From NCBI GenBank assembly GCA_040880805.1, contig JBBDHW010000047.1:4578-53421 (forward strand): a stretch of 48,844 nt of DNA. Direction: 5' to 3'. The stretch comes from Acidimicrobiia bacterium (GTDB taxonomy: Bacteria; Actinomycetota; Acidimicrobiia; IMCC26256; DASPTH01). Positions 9,038-16,005 of this stretch are shown piece after piece. Below the pieces are notes generated by a model that worked only from the letters and a program-made list of their open reading frames with translations, did not search any database and was not told the DNA's origin. How positions within the stretch are numbered: the first letter of the stretch is position 1; every line of letters begins with the position of its first letter. The translations under genes were made by a program, and so were the position numbers.

Positions 9038-9811
9038 GTGCCCGACACGATCATCGTGCCCCTCGATGGGTCCGACTCCGCCGAACGTGCGCTCGGCCTT
9101 GCCGCCGTGGTTGCCGACAGGACCGGAGCCGAGGTCGTCGTGCTCACCGCACGTCAAGGCGGCGTGGTCGTCGATCCCAAGGCGTACCTCACGGAAGTGG
9201 CCGAAGCCGCAGGGATCGCGAATCCCCGCCCGGTCGTGATCGACGACCGCCTCGCCGCGAGCGCGATCGTGCTCGTCGCGAGCGAGGCGCGCGATCCAGC
9301 GGTGTGCATGACGACCCACGCGCGCGGGGGCCCCGGCCATGCGCTGTTCGGCAGCGTCGCGGAGGAGACGTTAGGGCGAGCAGCCGCACCGATCCTGCTC
9401 GTGGGTCCTCGGATGCCGGTCGGTGTTCCCGAGCTTCGACATCTCGTCGTGTGCCTCGACGGCTCCGACGTTGCCTCCGCGATCATCCCTTCGGTGAGCG
9501 CCTGGGCGCGCGCGCTCGGCATCGACGTCACCCTCGTCAACGTTTTCGATCCCGAGCAGCCTGTGGACCTCGAGCAGGTTGCCAACGACCTCGAAGCCGA
9601 CTGTGGACCTGTCGCCTGGAAGAGCCTCTCCGGACGCAACGCGGCGGACGCGATCGTCGACTTCGCCGCCGCGCGCCCTGGCACGCTGCTCGCGCTCACC
9701 AGCCACGGCCGCACCGGGTTGGCGCGGCTCGCCATCGGCAGCGTCACCATGGCCGTCGTCCGCAACGCAACGTGTCCCATCCTCACCGTCCGGCCCTCGG
9801 GCCTGGAATAG
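9038..9811 (+). CDS. Tandem universal stress protein (two UspA domains)
   Basis: 257 aa from a GTG with a strong AGGAGGAATAG ribosome binding site. Domain 1 (about 1-128) begins DTIIVPLDGSDSAERAL and has a G-G-P-G-HALFGS nucleotide-binding loop. Domain 2 (about 135-257) begins RHLVVCLDGSDVAS and has GRTGLARLAIGSVTMAVV, the G-x2-G-x9-GS motif of ATP-binding Usp proteins. The arrangement equals mycobacterial Rv2623, an ATP-binding DosR-regulon protein that regulates growth. It lies 35 bp after the baeRF gene and 28 bp before the CBS gene, in one apparent operon from 7102. Confidence 0.93.
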   Translation: MPDTIIVPLDGSDSAERALGLAAVVADRTGAEVVVLTARQGGVVVDPKAYLTEVAEAAGIANPRPVVIDDRLAASAIVLVASEARDPAVCMTTHARGGPGHALFGSVAEETLGRAAAPILLVGPRMPVGVPELRHLVVCLDGSDVASAIIPSVSAWARALGIDVTLVNVFDPEQPVDLEQVANDLEADCGPVAWKSLSGRNAADAIVDFAAARPGTLLALTSHGRTGLARLAIGSVTMAVVRNATCPILTVRPSGLE

Positions 9812-9839
9812 CGACAGACACAACATCGAAGGAGGCGTC

Positions 9840-10292
9840 GTGCGCGCGATCGAGGCAATACGGAAGCCAATGGTGAGCGTTCCCCCCGACGCAACGCTCA
9901 TGCACGCGGCCGAGCTCATGGAGAGCGCGAACGTGGGCGCGTTGGTCGTGCTCGACGGGGAACGCCTCGCGGGCATCGTCACGGACCGCGACATCGTCGT
10001 TCGTGGTGTTGCCCACCAATTGCCCGCGGACGCACGGATCGACGCGGTCATGACCACCGAGGTCGTCACGCTGGACGCTGACGCCGATCTTCGGGCGGCG
10101 CTACCGATCCTTCGTACTCACGCGTGTCGTCGGCTGCCCCTGGTCTCGAACGACCGGGTCGTCGGCATGCTCACGGTCGACGACCTTCTCATCGACCTGA
10201 TCGCCGATCTGGGTGATATCGCGCGCCCGATCACGGGAGAGGTCATCTTCGGTCACCACGAATCGCAGCTGCCCGCTCGGACGGCAAAGTAA
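9840..10292 (+). CDS. CBS-domain pair protein (Hrp1-like)
   Basis: 150 aa from GTG with GAAGGAGG just upstream. Two CBS motifs: residues about 8-62 (VSVPPDATLMHAAELMESAN, then GIVTDRDIVVRG) and about 70-127 (MTTEVVTLDADADLRAALPI, then GMLTVDDLLIDLI). The size and stand-alone CBS pair match M. tuberculosis Hrp1 (Rv2626c), one of the most strongly induced DosR genes. It should bind an adenine nucleotide or a similar ligand. The C-terminal ~23 residues are extra and not recognisable. Last gene of the plus-strand operon, convergent with the BON protein 40 bp away. Confidence 0.9.
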   Translation: MRAIEAIRKPMVSVPPDATLMHAAELMESANVGALVVLDGERLAGIVTDRDIVVRGVAHQLPADARIDAVMTTEVVTLDADADLRAALPILRTHACRRLPLVSNDRVVGMLTVDDLLIDLIADLGDIARPITGEVIFGHHESQLPARTAK

Positions 10293-10332
10293 CGCGAGCA
10301 GCGTGGCGCGTCGGCCGCAGCGCGGCACGGGT

Positions 10333-11184
10333 TCATGCGGGGACGGCGCTGGTCCAGAGGACTCGGAGATCGTGGGGGAGCACGGCGGCAACGTCGCCGG
10401 CCTCGTCTGGCACGAGAGTCCGCAAGCGCCCGATCACGGCTTCCGTGATGGCGCCGGCTCGCTCGGGATCGATGCCTCCGTGCGCGGTCACGCGTGCAAC
10501 CAGCTCGGGAACGGTGCGCAGACGTGGCGCCGCACCGCCACGTCGCGGCGGCCCGGCGAGGGCACGAGCATCGAGCGGCAGGTGCGACAGCACTTGCTGG
10601 CGCTCGTCCTCGGGGATGCGGTCGGTGAACGCACCCAAGACGGCGCGTACAGCGAGGACCGCGGTGTCCTCGGGGGCGCCCGCGTCCTGCGCGGCTCGGA
10701 GCAGCTCGCGCATCGCGTCGGAGGGTCGTGTGGCTTGCGCGGCGCGGCCTGCCGACGGGCGCGTCGTTCCGGGACCCAACCCGAGGTGGAGGAAGGACTC
10801 GATCGAGCGGACTCCGGAGACCTCGAGCACGCGACGCTCGATCTCGGAGATGTCGCGTTCGGACGGCAGCTCACCGTGGAGCAGCACGAACCCGTCCTCG
10901 CACATCACATGCACTCGCGGCAGGTCCCGCTGCTTCTCGAGCGGACCCAAGACCGACCGCACTCGTTGGGTGAGCACGTCGTCGGACACATCCGGGTCGG
11001 GTCGGCGGCCGGCGATGCGATACCCGGCACCCTCGGCGGCGCCGCGCAAGTACCGGACCCGCCGGCCGGCCTCCTTGGTCGCGCGCTTCAGCGTGCGCCG
11101 CATCGCGTTGTCCCTGGCGAGCAGCACGACGGCGCCGAACGCGGCGACACCGACGGCCAGCGTATGCATCACGCGCCTCCGCAT
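10333..11184 (-). CDS. BON domain plus DUF2267 membrane-anchored stress protein
   Basis: 283 aa. Start placed at the ATG at 11184 because GGAGAAGGAG lies just before it; the frame is open further upstream but the added residues are not protein-like. An N-terminal hydrophobic stretch (HTLAVGVAAFGAVVLLA) may anchor it. A BON domain (about 75-140: VRSVLGPLEKQRDLPRVHVM, then VLLHGELPSERDISEIERRV) is followed by a DUF2267-like helical region (about 160-283: MRELLRAAQDAGAPEDTAVL, then VPELVARVTAHGG). Both families are associated with envelope or stress roles. Divergent from a universal stress protein with a shared 143-bp control region. Confidence 0.82.
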   Translation of the reverse strand: MRRRVMHTLAVGVAAFGAVVLLARDNAMRRTLKRATKEAGRRVRYLRGAAEGAGYRIAGRRPDPDVSDDVLTQRVRSVLGPLEKQRDLPRVHVMCEDGFVLLHGELPSERDISEIERRVLEVSGVRSIESFLHLGLGPGTTRPSAGRAAQATRPSDAMRELLRAAQDAGAPEDTAVLAVRAVLGAFTDRIPEDERQQVLSHLPLDARALAGPPRRGGAAPRLRTVPELVARVTAHGGIDPERAGAITEAVIGRLRTLVPDEAGDVAAVLPHDLRVLWTSAVPA

Positions 11185-11242
11185 GTCTGTCTCCTTCTCC
11201 AGCGATCCACCCAAGCCTCCGCGACGCGGCTCTGCAGGGCCA

Positions 11243-11256
11243 GGGTCGAAGGTCAC
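11243..11256. promoter_or_regulatory. DosR-box-like palindrome in the BON / universal stress protein divergent region
   Basis: GGGTC-GAAG-GTCAC: one mismatch in each half of GGGAC-N4-GTCCC. It is 59 bp before the BON gene start and 72 bp before the Usp start, a position that could control both. Same caution on chance matches as for the other two. Confidence 0.35.
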
Positions 11257-11327
11257 TACCCGCGCAGTCGCAGATCCAGTGACACAAGACCCTGTCGCGA
11301 ACCCGAGTGATCGCGCATGATGGATAG

Positions 11328-11765
11328 ATGGTGACGCGACACATCGTGGTAGGGCTCGACGGGTCCACCGGCTCGGCGGAAGCGGCACGGTGGTGCGCGG
11401 AGACCGCGCCGCTCCTCGACGCCGATGTCATCGGGGTGTACGCGATCCCGGTGGTGTTCGGCCTCGTTCCCGCCACGGTGGCCCCGACAGTCCCCGTTCA
11501 GTACGCCGAGGAGACGCGCCGAGCACTCGAGGACGAACTCGCCGAGTGGTGTGAGCCGTTGCGGTCCGCGGGCGTCGAGTTCCGCACGATGCTCCTCGAC
11601 GGCGAACCGGCGCAGACCCTCATGCGCGTCGCCGACGATGTCGACGCGGCCCTGATCGTGGTGGGTCGGCGAGGCCGGGGCGGGTTCGCCGAGCTCCTGC
11701 TCGGAAGCGTCCCCCACCGGCTCTCGCATCACGCCGGCCGGCCGGTGGTGGTGGTACCGGCGTGA
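11328..11765 (+). CDS. Universal stress protein, single UspA domain
   Basis: 145 aa. TRHIVVGLDGSTGSAEAARW at the start (Walker-like Asp and Gly) and GRRGRGGFAELLLGSVPHRL at the end give the G-x2-G-x9-GS ATP-binding loop. A CATGAT hexamer ends 6 nt before the ATG, which suggests a leaderless message. It lies 26 bp before a two-domain Usp and is transcribed with it. One domain makes it likely to form dimers, as in other Usp proteins. Confidence 0.9.
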   Translation: MVTRHIVVGLDGSTGSAEAARWCAETAPLLDADVIGVYAIPVVFGLVPATVAPTVPVQYAEETRRALEDELAEWCEPLRSAGVEFRTMLLDGEPAQTLMRVADDVDAALIVVGRRGRGGFAELLLGSVPHRLSHHAGRPVVVVPA

Positions 11766-11791
11766 ATCGGCTCACGTGAAGGGAGGCCGCG

Positions 11792-12607
11792 GTGACGACG
11801 ACAACGGTGTACGTGCCACTCGATGGATCTGAACGCGCCGAAGCGGCGCTCGGGCCCGCCATGGCCGTCGCCGCGCGCGCCGGTGCGGCACTCGTGCTGC
11901 TCTCTGCACGCTGGCCGAACGCGGGGCCCGACACTCCGGGCGACTATCTCGACGCGCGCGCGGCCTTCTTGGACCAGCCGGCACAGACCTGGTTCGTACC
12001 CGATCGTGAGCCGGCGGCTGCGATCCTGCTCGCGGCCCAAGCGCCCGATGCCCTCGTCTGCATGGCCACCCACGGACGGGGCGCCCTGCGAACGGCCGTT
12101 CTCGGCAGCGTGGCCGAGGAAGTTGTTCGCACAAGTCCCACCCCGGTCGTGCTCGTGGGCCCGAGCTTCGAACCCGAGTGGGAGCTCGGCGACGCGCCGG
12201 TCGTGCTCGCCGGCCTCGACGGCTCGACGACTTCGCGCGCGGCGGCACGGGCCACAGGACAGCTCGCGGCCTCGATCGGAGCCCGCGTGCGCGCGGTCGA
12301 GGTGCTGCAGCCGCGCGATGTCGTCGCCGTCGGCCAGTTCCCGGGCGGCGATGTCGACATGCTCGAGGACGTCGTCCGGGAACTCTCCACCCGTGGCATT
12401 CCTGCGGAGTACGAGGTGATCGACGGGTTCGATCCGGCGGACACGCTCGTACATGACGCCTCCGATCGGCACGCGGCGTTCATCGCGCTCGCGAGCCACG
12501 GGCGCTCGGGCCTCGCACGCACCGCGCTCGGGAGCGTGTCGATGCGCGTCGTCCGGCACGCTCGGTGCCCGGTGCTCGTCGCGGGCCCGGAGTGCGCTGC
12601 GGGTTGA
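11792..12607 (+). CDS. Tandem universal stress protein (two UspA domains)
   Basis: 271 aa from GTG with GAAGGGAGG upstream. Domain 1 ends with HGRGALRTAVLGSVAEEVVR and domain 2 with HGRSGLARTALGSVSMRVVR; both keep the G-x2-G-x9-GS loop, so both should bind ATP. It is clearly paralogous to the protein encoded at 9038-9811, with similar N-terminal VYVPLDGSERAEAAL. Three Usp genes carrying five Usp domains within 3.6 kb mark this as a dormancy cluster. It is the last gene before a change of gene type. Confidence 0.93.
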   Translation: MTTTTVYVPLDGSERAEAALGPAMAVAARAGAALVLLSARWPNAGPDTPGDYLDARAAFLDQPAQTWFVPDREPAAAILLAAQAPDALVCMATHGRGALRTAVLGSVAEEVVRTSPTPVVLVGPSFEPEWELGDAPVVLAGLDGSTTSRAAARATGQLAASIGARVRAVEVLQPRDVVAVGQFPGGDVDMLEDVVRELSTRGIPAEYEVIDGFDPADTLVHDASDRHAAFIALASHGRSGLARTALGSVSMRVVRHARCPVLVAGPECAAG

Positions 12608-12712
12608 CCGCGAGGGACAATCGCGGCCCGGTTGCGAAGATTTCATTGCCCCGTGAGTTCTGCTCAGCGAAAGAATCGGGGCACTGAATCGCTTGGACGG
12701 CGCGGCGGGTCG

Positions 12713-12718
12713 TACGAT
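12713..12718 (+). promoter_or_regulatory. -10-like TACGAT before a leaderless amidohydrolase start
   Basis: TACGAT fits the actinobacterial TANNNT -10 and is followed by 6 nt and then the ATG at 12725, the spacing expected when transcription starts at the start codon. No convincing -35 is seen. Confidence 0.4.
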
Positions 12719-12724
12719 CGCGTC

Positions 12725-13915
12725 ATGACCCGACTCCTGGTGATCTCTGCGGACTGTCATGCCGGCCCGTTGCCCGAGCAGGCGCGCACCTACGTCGATC
12801 CCGAGTTCCGGGATGCGTTCGACGAGTGGCTCGCCGACGACGAAGCCCGCGCCCGCCGTCAGTCCGATCACACCGGCCAGGCCATCTACGGCGACGAGGC
12901 CCTCGACGACTTCACCGCGCTCGACGCCGTGAGCGAAGGCGGTCTCGACGGGGCATGGGATTCCGCGCGCCGACTCGCCGAGTTGGAGGCCGACGGCGTC
13001 GTCGCCGAGGTGATCTATCCGGGCGGTGGTGGTCTCACGATCTCGCCGTTCGATGTCGGTCTGATGACGTACCAGTACGAACAGGATCCGCAGATCTGGG
13101 CCGCCGGCTGTCGCGCCTACAACCGCTGGCTGGCCGACTTCTGTCACGAGGTGCCCGGCAGGCGCGCCGGGGTGGCGCTGGTCGCCGTCGACGATCTCGA
13201 CGAGACCGTGCGCGAAGTCGACGCTCTTCGCGACCGCGGCCTCTTCGGCGGGGTCCTGCTCACGAGCGGCACCGGAACGAATCCGCTCTACAACCATCCC
13301 CGCTACGAGCCGTTGTGGGCGGCGTGCGCCGCCAACGATCTCCCCATCCACACCCACAGCGGGTGGACACCGAACTACGGAGACTTCCAGGGCTCACTCG
13401 GGATCTTCATCACCGAGATCGCGTGGTTCGCGCATCGCGCGTTCTGGCTCCTCGCATGGTCGGGTGCCTTCGAACGCCACGCGGGCTTGCGCCTCGTGAT
13501 GACCGAACAGGGCGCGACTTGGATACCCGACACGCTGGCGCAGATGGATCACGCGTACGACATGCCGATGTTCCGCCACCTGCGCCGACAGCTGCCGTTG
13601 TCGCCGTCGCAGTACTTCGCGCGCCAGTGCTACGTCGGCGCGTCGTTCCTCGGCCCCGAGGAGTCCGCGAGCCGCTACGACATCGGGGTGGACAAGTTGA
13701 TGTGGGGATCCGACTACCCGCACATCGAGGGCACTTGGCCGCACACCGAGACCAAGTTGAAGGAGGGCTTCGGCGACGTTCCCCGCGTCGAAGTGGAGAG
13801 CATGGTCGGTGCGAACGCGATCGAGGTGTACGGATTCGACCGCTCGGCCTTGACCGATGTCGCGAGCAGGATCGGGCCACCGGCCGACCTCCTCGGCACC
13901 GCCGAAACCGGTTGA
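12725..13915 (+). CDS. Amidohydrolase-2 family metal-dependent hydrolase
   Basis: 396 aa, a TIM-barrel of the ACMSD/amidohydrolase-2 family (PF04909 type). The metal site is intact: SADCHAGP (Asp10, His12) at the N-terminus, HTHSGW at about 207-212, TEQGATWIPDTLAQMDHAY, and GSDYPHIEGTWPH at about 329-341 with the late Asp. Such enzymes hydrolyse or decarboxylate cyclic carboxylates; the substrate here is unknown. First of six members in the window, with closest resemblance by eye to those at 26832 and 25311. Converges with vapC with only 3 bp between the stops. Confidence 0.88.
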   Translation: MTRLLVISADCHAGPLPEQARTYVDPEFRDAFDEWLADDEARARRQSDHTGQAIYGDEALDDFTALDAVSEGGLDGAWDSARRLAELEADGVVAEVIYPGGGGLTISPFDVGLMTYQYEQDPQIWAAGCRAYNRWLADFCHEVPGRRAGVALVAVDDLDETVREVDALRDRGLFGGVLLTSGTGTNPLYNHPRYEPLWAACAANDLPIHTHSGWTPNYGDFQGSLGIFITEIAWFAHRAFWLLAWSGAFERHAGLRLVMTEQGATWIPDTLAQMDHAYDMPMFRHLRRQLPLSPSQYFARQCYVGASFLGPEESASRYDIGVDKLMWGSDYPHIEGTWPHTETKLKEGFGDVPRVEVESMVGANAIEVYGFDRSALTDVASRIGPPADLLGTAETG

Positions 13916-13918
13916 CAC

Positions 13919-14320
13919 TCAGGTCGTGCGTTCGATCACGTCCATCGCGCACTGCGGTCCGGGCGCGGCGGCAAGGCGGGCGTCGGTGGTGACGAGTGTG
14001 GCGTTCAGTGCCTCGGCCAGGGCCACATAGAGCGCGTCCCAGGAGCGCACCGCAGCGCGCAGCTCCCACGCCCGGGCCAACAGCGCCCGGTGCCCGTAGC
14101 GTTCGCCGGGCCAGTCGGCGAGGTCGTCGACTGCCTGAGCTGCAGCGGTCGGGTCGAGAACGCCGCTCAGGTGGTGCCGGCGGATCACTCCGAGCACCTC
14201 AGCGTCGATCACGTGCGGGGCTGCGTGGTCGGGGTCGGCGACGAGCCGCAGGCGGACCGCCTCGGCGTGCGGCGTGTCGGCGACGACCTCGTAGAGGCAC
14301 GACGCGTCAACGATCAGCAT
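13919..14320 (-). CDS. vapC: PIN-domain ribonuclease toxin (VapC-like)
   Basis: 133 aa. MLIVDASCLYEVV opens the PIN fold. The acidic quartet is visible: Asp5, Glu41 (IDAEVLGV), Asp95 (SWDALYVALAE) and Asp113 (TTDARLA). VapC toxins cut tRNA or rRNA using magnesium. It overlaps the antitoxin by 14 bp in the usual antitoxin-first order, so it is an intact type II toxin-antitoxin pair. Confidence 0.92.
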   Translation of the reverse strand: MLIVDASCLYEVVADTPHAEAVRLRLVADPDHAAPHVIDAEVLGVIRRHHLSGVLDPTAAAQAVDDLADWPGERYGHRALLARAWELRAAVRSWDALYVALAEALNATLVTTDARLAAAPGPQCAMDVIERTT

Positions 14321-14552
14321 CGGGCCACGGGCCGCGTTGCTCGTCGAGCGCGGCGAGCACCTCGGCGCTGGTGACGGCGGACGGACGCCGCCGAGTGCGG
14401 TCCAGCCACTCTTCGACAGTCGGTCGCGCCGCCAGGCGGGTGGCCTCCCGGCGCAGGAGCTCCGGTACGGTCACCCCGCCTTCCGCCGCCCGGCGGGCCA
14501 ACGCGGCGTACACGTCGTCGTCGAGGTCGCGTATCTGGATCGTCTTTGCCAT
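14307..14552 (-). CDS. vapB: Ribbon-helix-helix antitoxin (VapB/FitA-like)
   Basis: 81 aa. The N-terminal half MAKTIQIRDLDDDVYAALAR followed by GVTVPELLRREA is the FitA/Arc-type ribbon-helix-helix DNA-binding fold. The rest (PTVEEWLDRTRRRPSAVTSA onward) is the toxin-binding tail. The ATG at 14552 follows GGTGGG. A large inverted repeat starts 12 bp upstream and is the obvious autoregulatory operator. Confidence 0.9.
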   Translation of the reverse strand: MAKTIQIRDLDDDVYAALARRAAEGGVTVPELLRREATRLAARPTVEEWLDRTRRRPSAVTSAEVLAALDEQRGPWPDADR

Positions 14553-14563
14553 CCCACCAGGGT

Positions 14564-14601
14564 ACATGCATCTGCGCATGACTACATGCGCAGATGCATG
14601 T
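14564..14601. promoter_or_regulatory. vapBC operator: perfect 17-bp inverted repeat
   Basis: Left arm ACATGCATCTGCGCATG (14564-14580), spacer ACTA, right arm CATGCGCAGATGCATGT (14585-14601), a perfect match over 17 bp. Each arm also contains the smaller palindrome ATGCAT. It fills most of the 67-bp gap between vapB and the upstream amidohydrolase, where the vapBC promoter must be, so VapB or a VapBC complex binding here would repress the pair. Confidence 0.8.
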
Positions 14602-14619
14602 CGATCTCGATCGACGGCC

Positions 14620-15810
14620 TCAGGTGTGGGTGAGCGTGTCGGGCACGTAGTCGAGCTTGTAGAGCCGCCGGCAGTTGTCGTGCAGCATCTTCTTGACCTC
14701 GGTCTTCGGCACGCCTCGGAAGTTGCGCTCGATCGTGACGCGGCTGTTGGGCCAGTCGGACCCGGTGTGCGGGTAGTCGGTCGACCACATGAGCTGATCG
14801 ACGTTGAGCCGGTGGCGGAGATCCATGCCCACCGTGTCGACCATGAACGAAGCCCAGAAGTTGCGGTGGAAGATCCGGCTCGGCGTTGCGCGCATGCCTT
14901 CACCGTTGGTGAAGAACCGGTACCGGTAGAACATGTCGTCGACCTGCTCGAGCAGCGTCGGGATCCATCCGATGTTCGACTCGACGAGCAGCAGCTTGAC
15001 GTCGGTGAACCGCTCGAACACACCGGAGAAGAGGAGTTGGCACACCACCGGCAGCGTGTGCGAGCCCGACTTCGTCGCCCCGGCGGCACCCATGAACTGC
15101 GGAGTGTTCATCGTCGGGCCCGTCCGCGACGCGCCGGTCGTCGGTAAGAAGCTGCCGATGTGCACCGCGACGGGGGTGTCGGTCTCCTGGGCGAACGCCC
15201 AGAACGGCTCGTCTTCCGGCGCGGGGTCGAGCGAGCCGTTGGGGAACGCCGAGATCACCACGCCGCGATGCCCGAGGTCGAGGCAGCGCGTCATCTCGGC
15301 GACGGTGTCGTCGACGCCCGTGGTGGGCAGGATGCCCTGGCCCACGAGGCGACCGTCGGATCCCTCGCAGAACTCGGCGAGCCAGTCGTTGTACGCGCGC
15401 ACGCACGCGACCTGCAGCTCCGGTTCGGAGCCGTAGACCTTCGCGCCGAGCAGGGTCACGCTCGGGTACAGCACCTGGAGGTACATCCCGTCGATGTCCA
15501 TGTCGGCGAGGCGCGCCTTGGTGTCGAAGCTCCCGGGCCGCATGGTCTCGTAGCTGACCCCGACCGGCGCGAACTCGAGGTACGACAGCCCGGCGGTGGC
15601 GGTGAGGCCGACGGGCCGCACGCTCTCGCCGTCGTTGAACGACCAGAAGTCGCCCTCGTCGCGATGGATCAGCGTGGGAGCCCGCTCCTTGTACTTCGCA
15701 GGCACGCGTCCCACCCAGGTATCGGGCGGCTCGTTGACGTGCGCGTCGCAATCGAGGATCGGGTAGTCGATCGAGGCGTGGTCAGAGAAGAGATCGCTGG
15801 TGTGCTCCAT
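14620..15810 (-). CDS. Amidohydrolase-2 family metal-dependent hydrolase
   Basis: 396 aa. Metal motif ILDCDAHVNEP (Asp22, His24), VAVHIGSF in mid-chain, LVESNIGWIPTLLEQVDDMF, and WSTDYPHTGSDWP near the C-terminus. The DAHVNEP start and the FYRYRF segment resemble the subgroup that also includes the protein at 38029-39351. AAGGGGC before the ATG is a good ribosome binding site. Monocistronic, upstream of vapBC on the same strand. Likely cytosolic hydrolase or decarboxylase of an unknown cyclic acid. Confidence 0.88.
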   Translation of the reverse strand: MEHTSDLFSDHASIDYPILDCDAHVNEPPDTWVGRVPAKYKERAPTLIHRDEGDFWSFNDGESVRPVGLTATAGLSYLEFAPVGVSYETMRPGSFDTKARLADMDIDGMYLQVLYPSVTLLGAKVYGSEPELQVACVRAYNDWLAEFCEGSDGRLVGQGILPTTGVDDTVAEMTRCLDLGHRGVVISAFPNGSLDPAPEDEPFWAFAQETDTPVAVHIGSFLPTTGASRTGPTMNTPQFMGAAGATKSGSHTLPVVCQLLFSGVFERFTDVKLLLVESNIGWIPTLLEQVDDMFYRYRFFTNGEGMRATPSRIFHRNFWASFMVDTVGMDLRHRLNVDQLMWSTDYPHTGSDWPNSRVTIERNFRGVPKTEVKKMLHDNCRRLYKLDYVPDTLTHT

Positions 15811-15825
15811 ATGCCCCTTGCCATG

Positions 15826-15880
15826 GGTCGCTCACTGCGAGCCGGGATACCCGACTCGCAGCCGTTCGCTCCTAACGGTG
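15826..15880 (+). repeat. Dispersed hairpin repeat A, copy 1
   Basis: Stem CTGCGAG (15835-15841) / CTCGCAG (15855-15861) with inner stem CGGG / CCCG around an ATA loop, giving the constant tip GGATACC. It is flanked by GGTCGCTCA and CCGTTCGCTCCT, as in the other copies. It sits between two minus-strand genes, in a 195-bp gap (15811-16005) in which I see no gene. Confidence 0.75.
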
Positions 15881-16005
15881 TCACTTCGGCGCGAGCTCTG
15901 CAACCGCGGCCGGTGGACGACGACGAGACAAGAACTTCGGGGCACTGAATCATCGGGGAGGCACCTCCACCAGTGGCCGACGACGTTCCCCGACGCTCGG
16001 GCGTA

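Noticed and set aside
12614-12629. GGGAC ... GGCCC half-sites downstream of the last Usp gene
   Set aside because: Spacer is 6 bp where the DosR box has 4.
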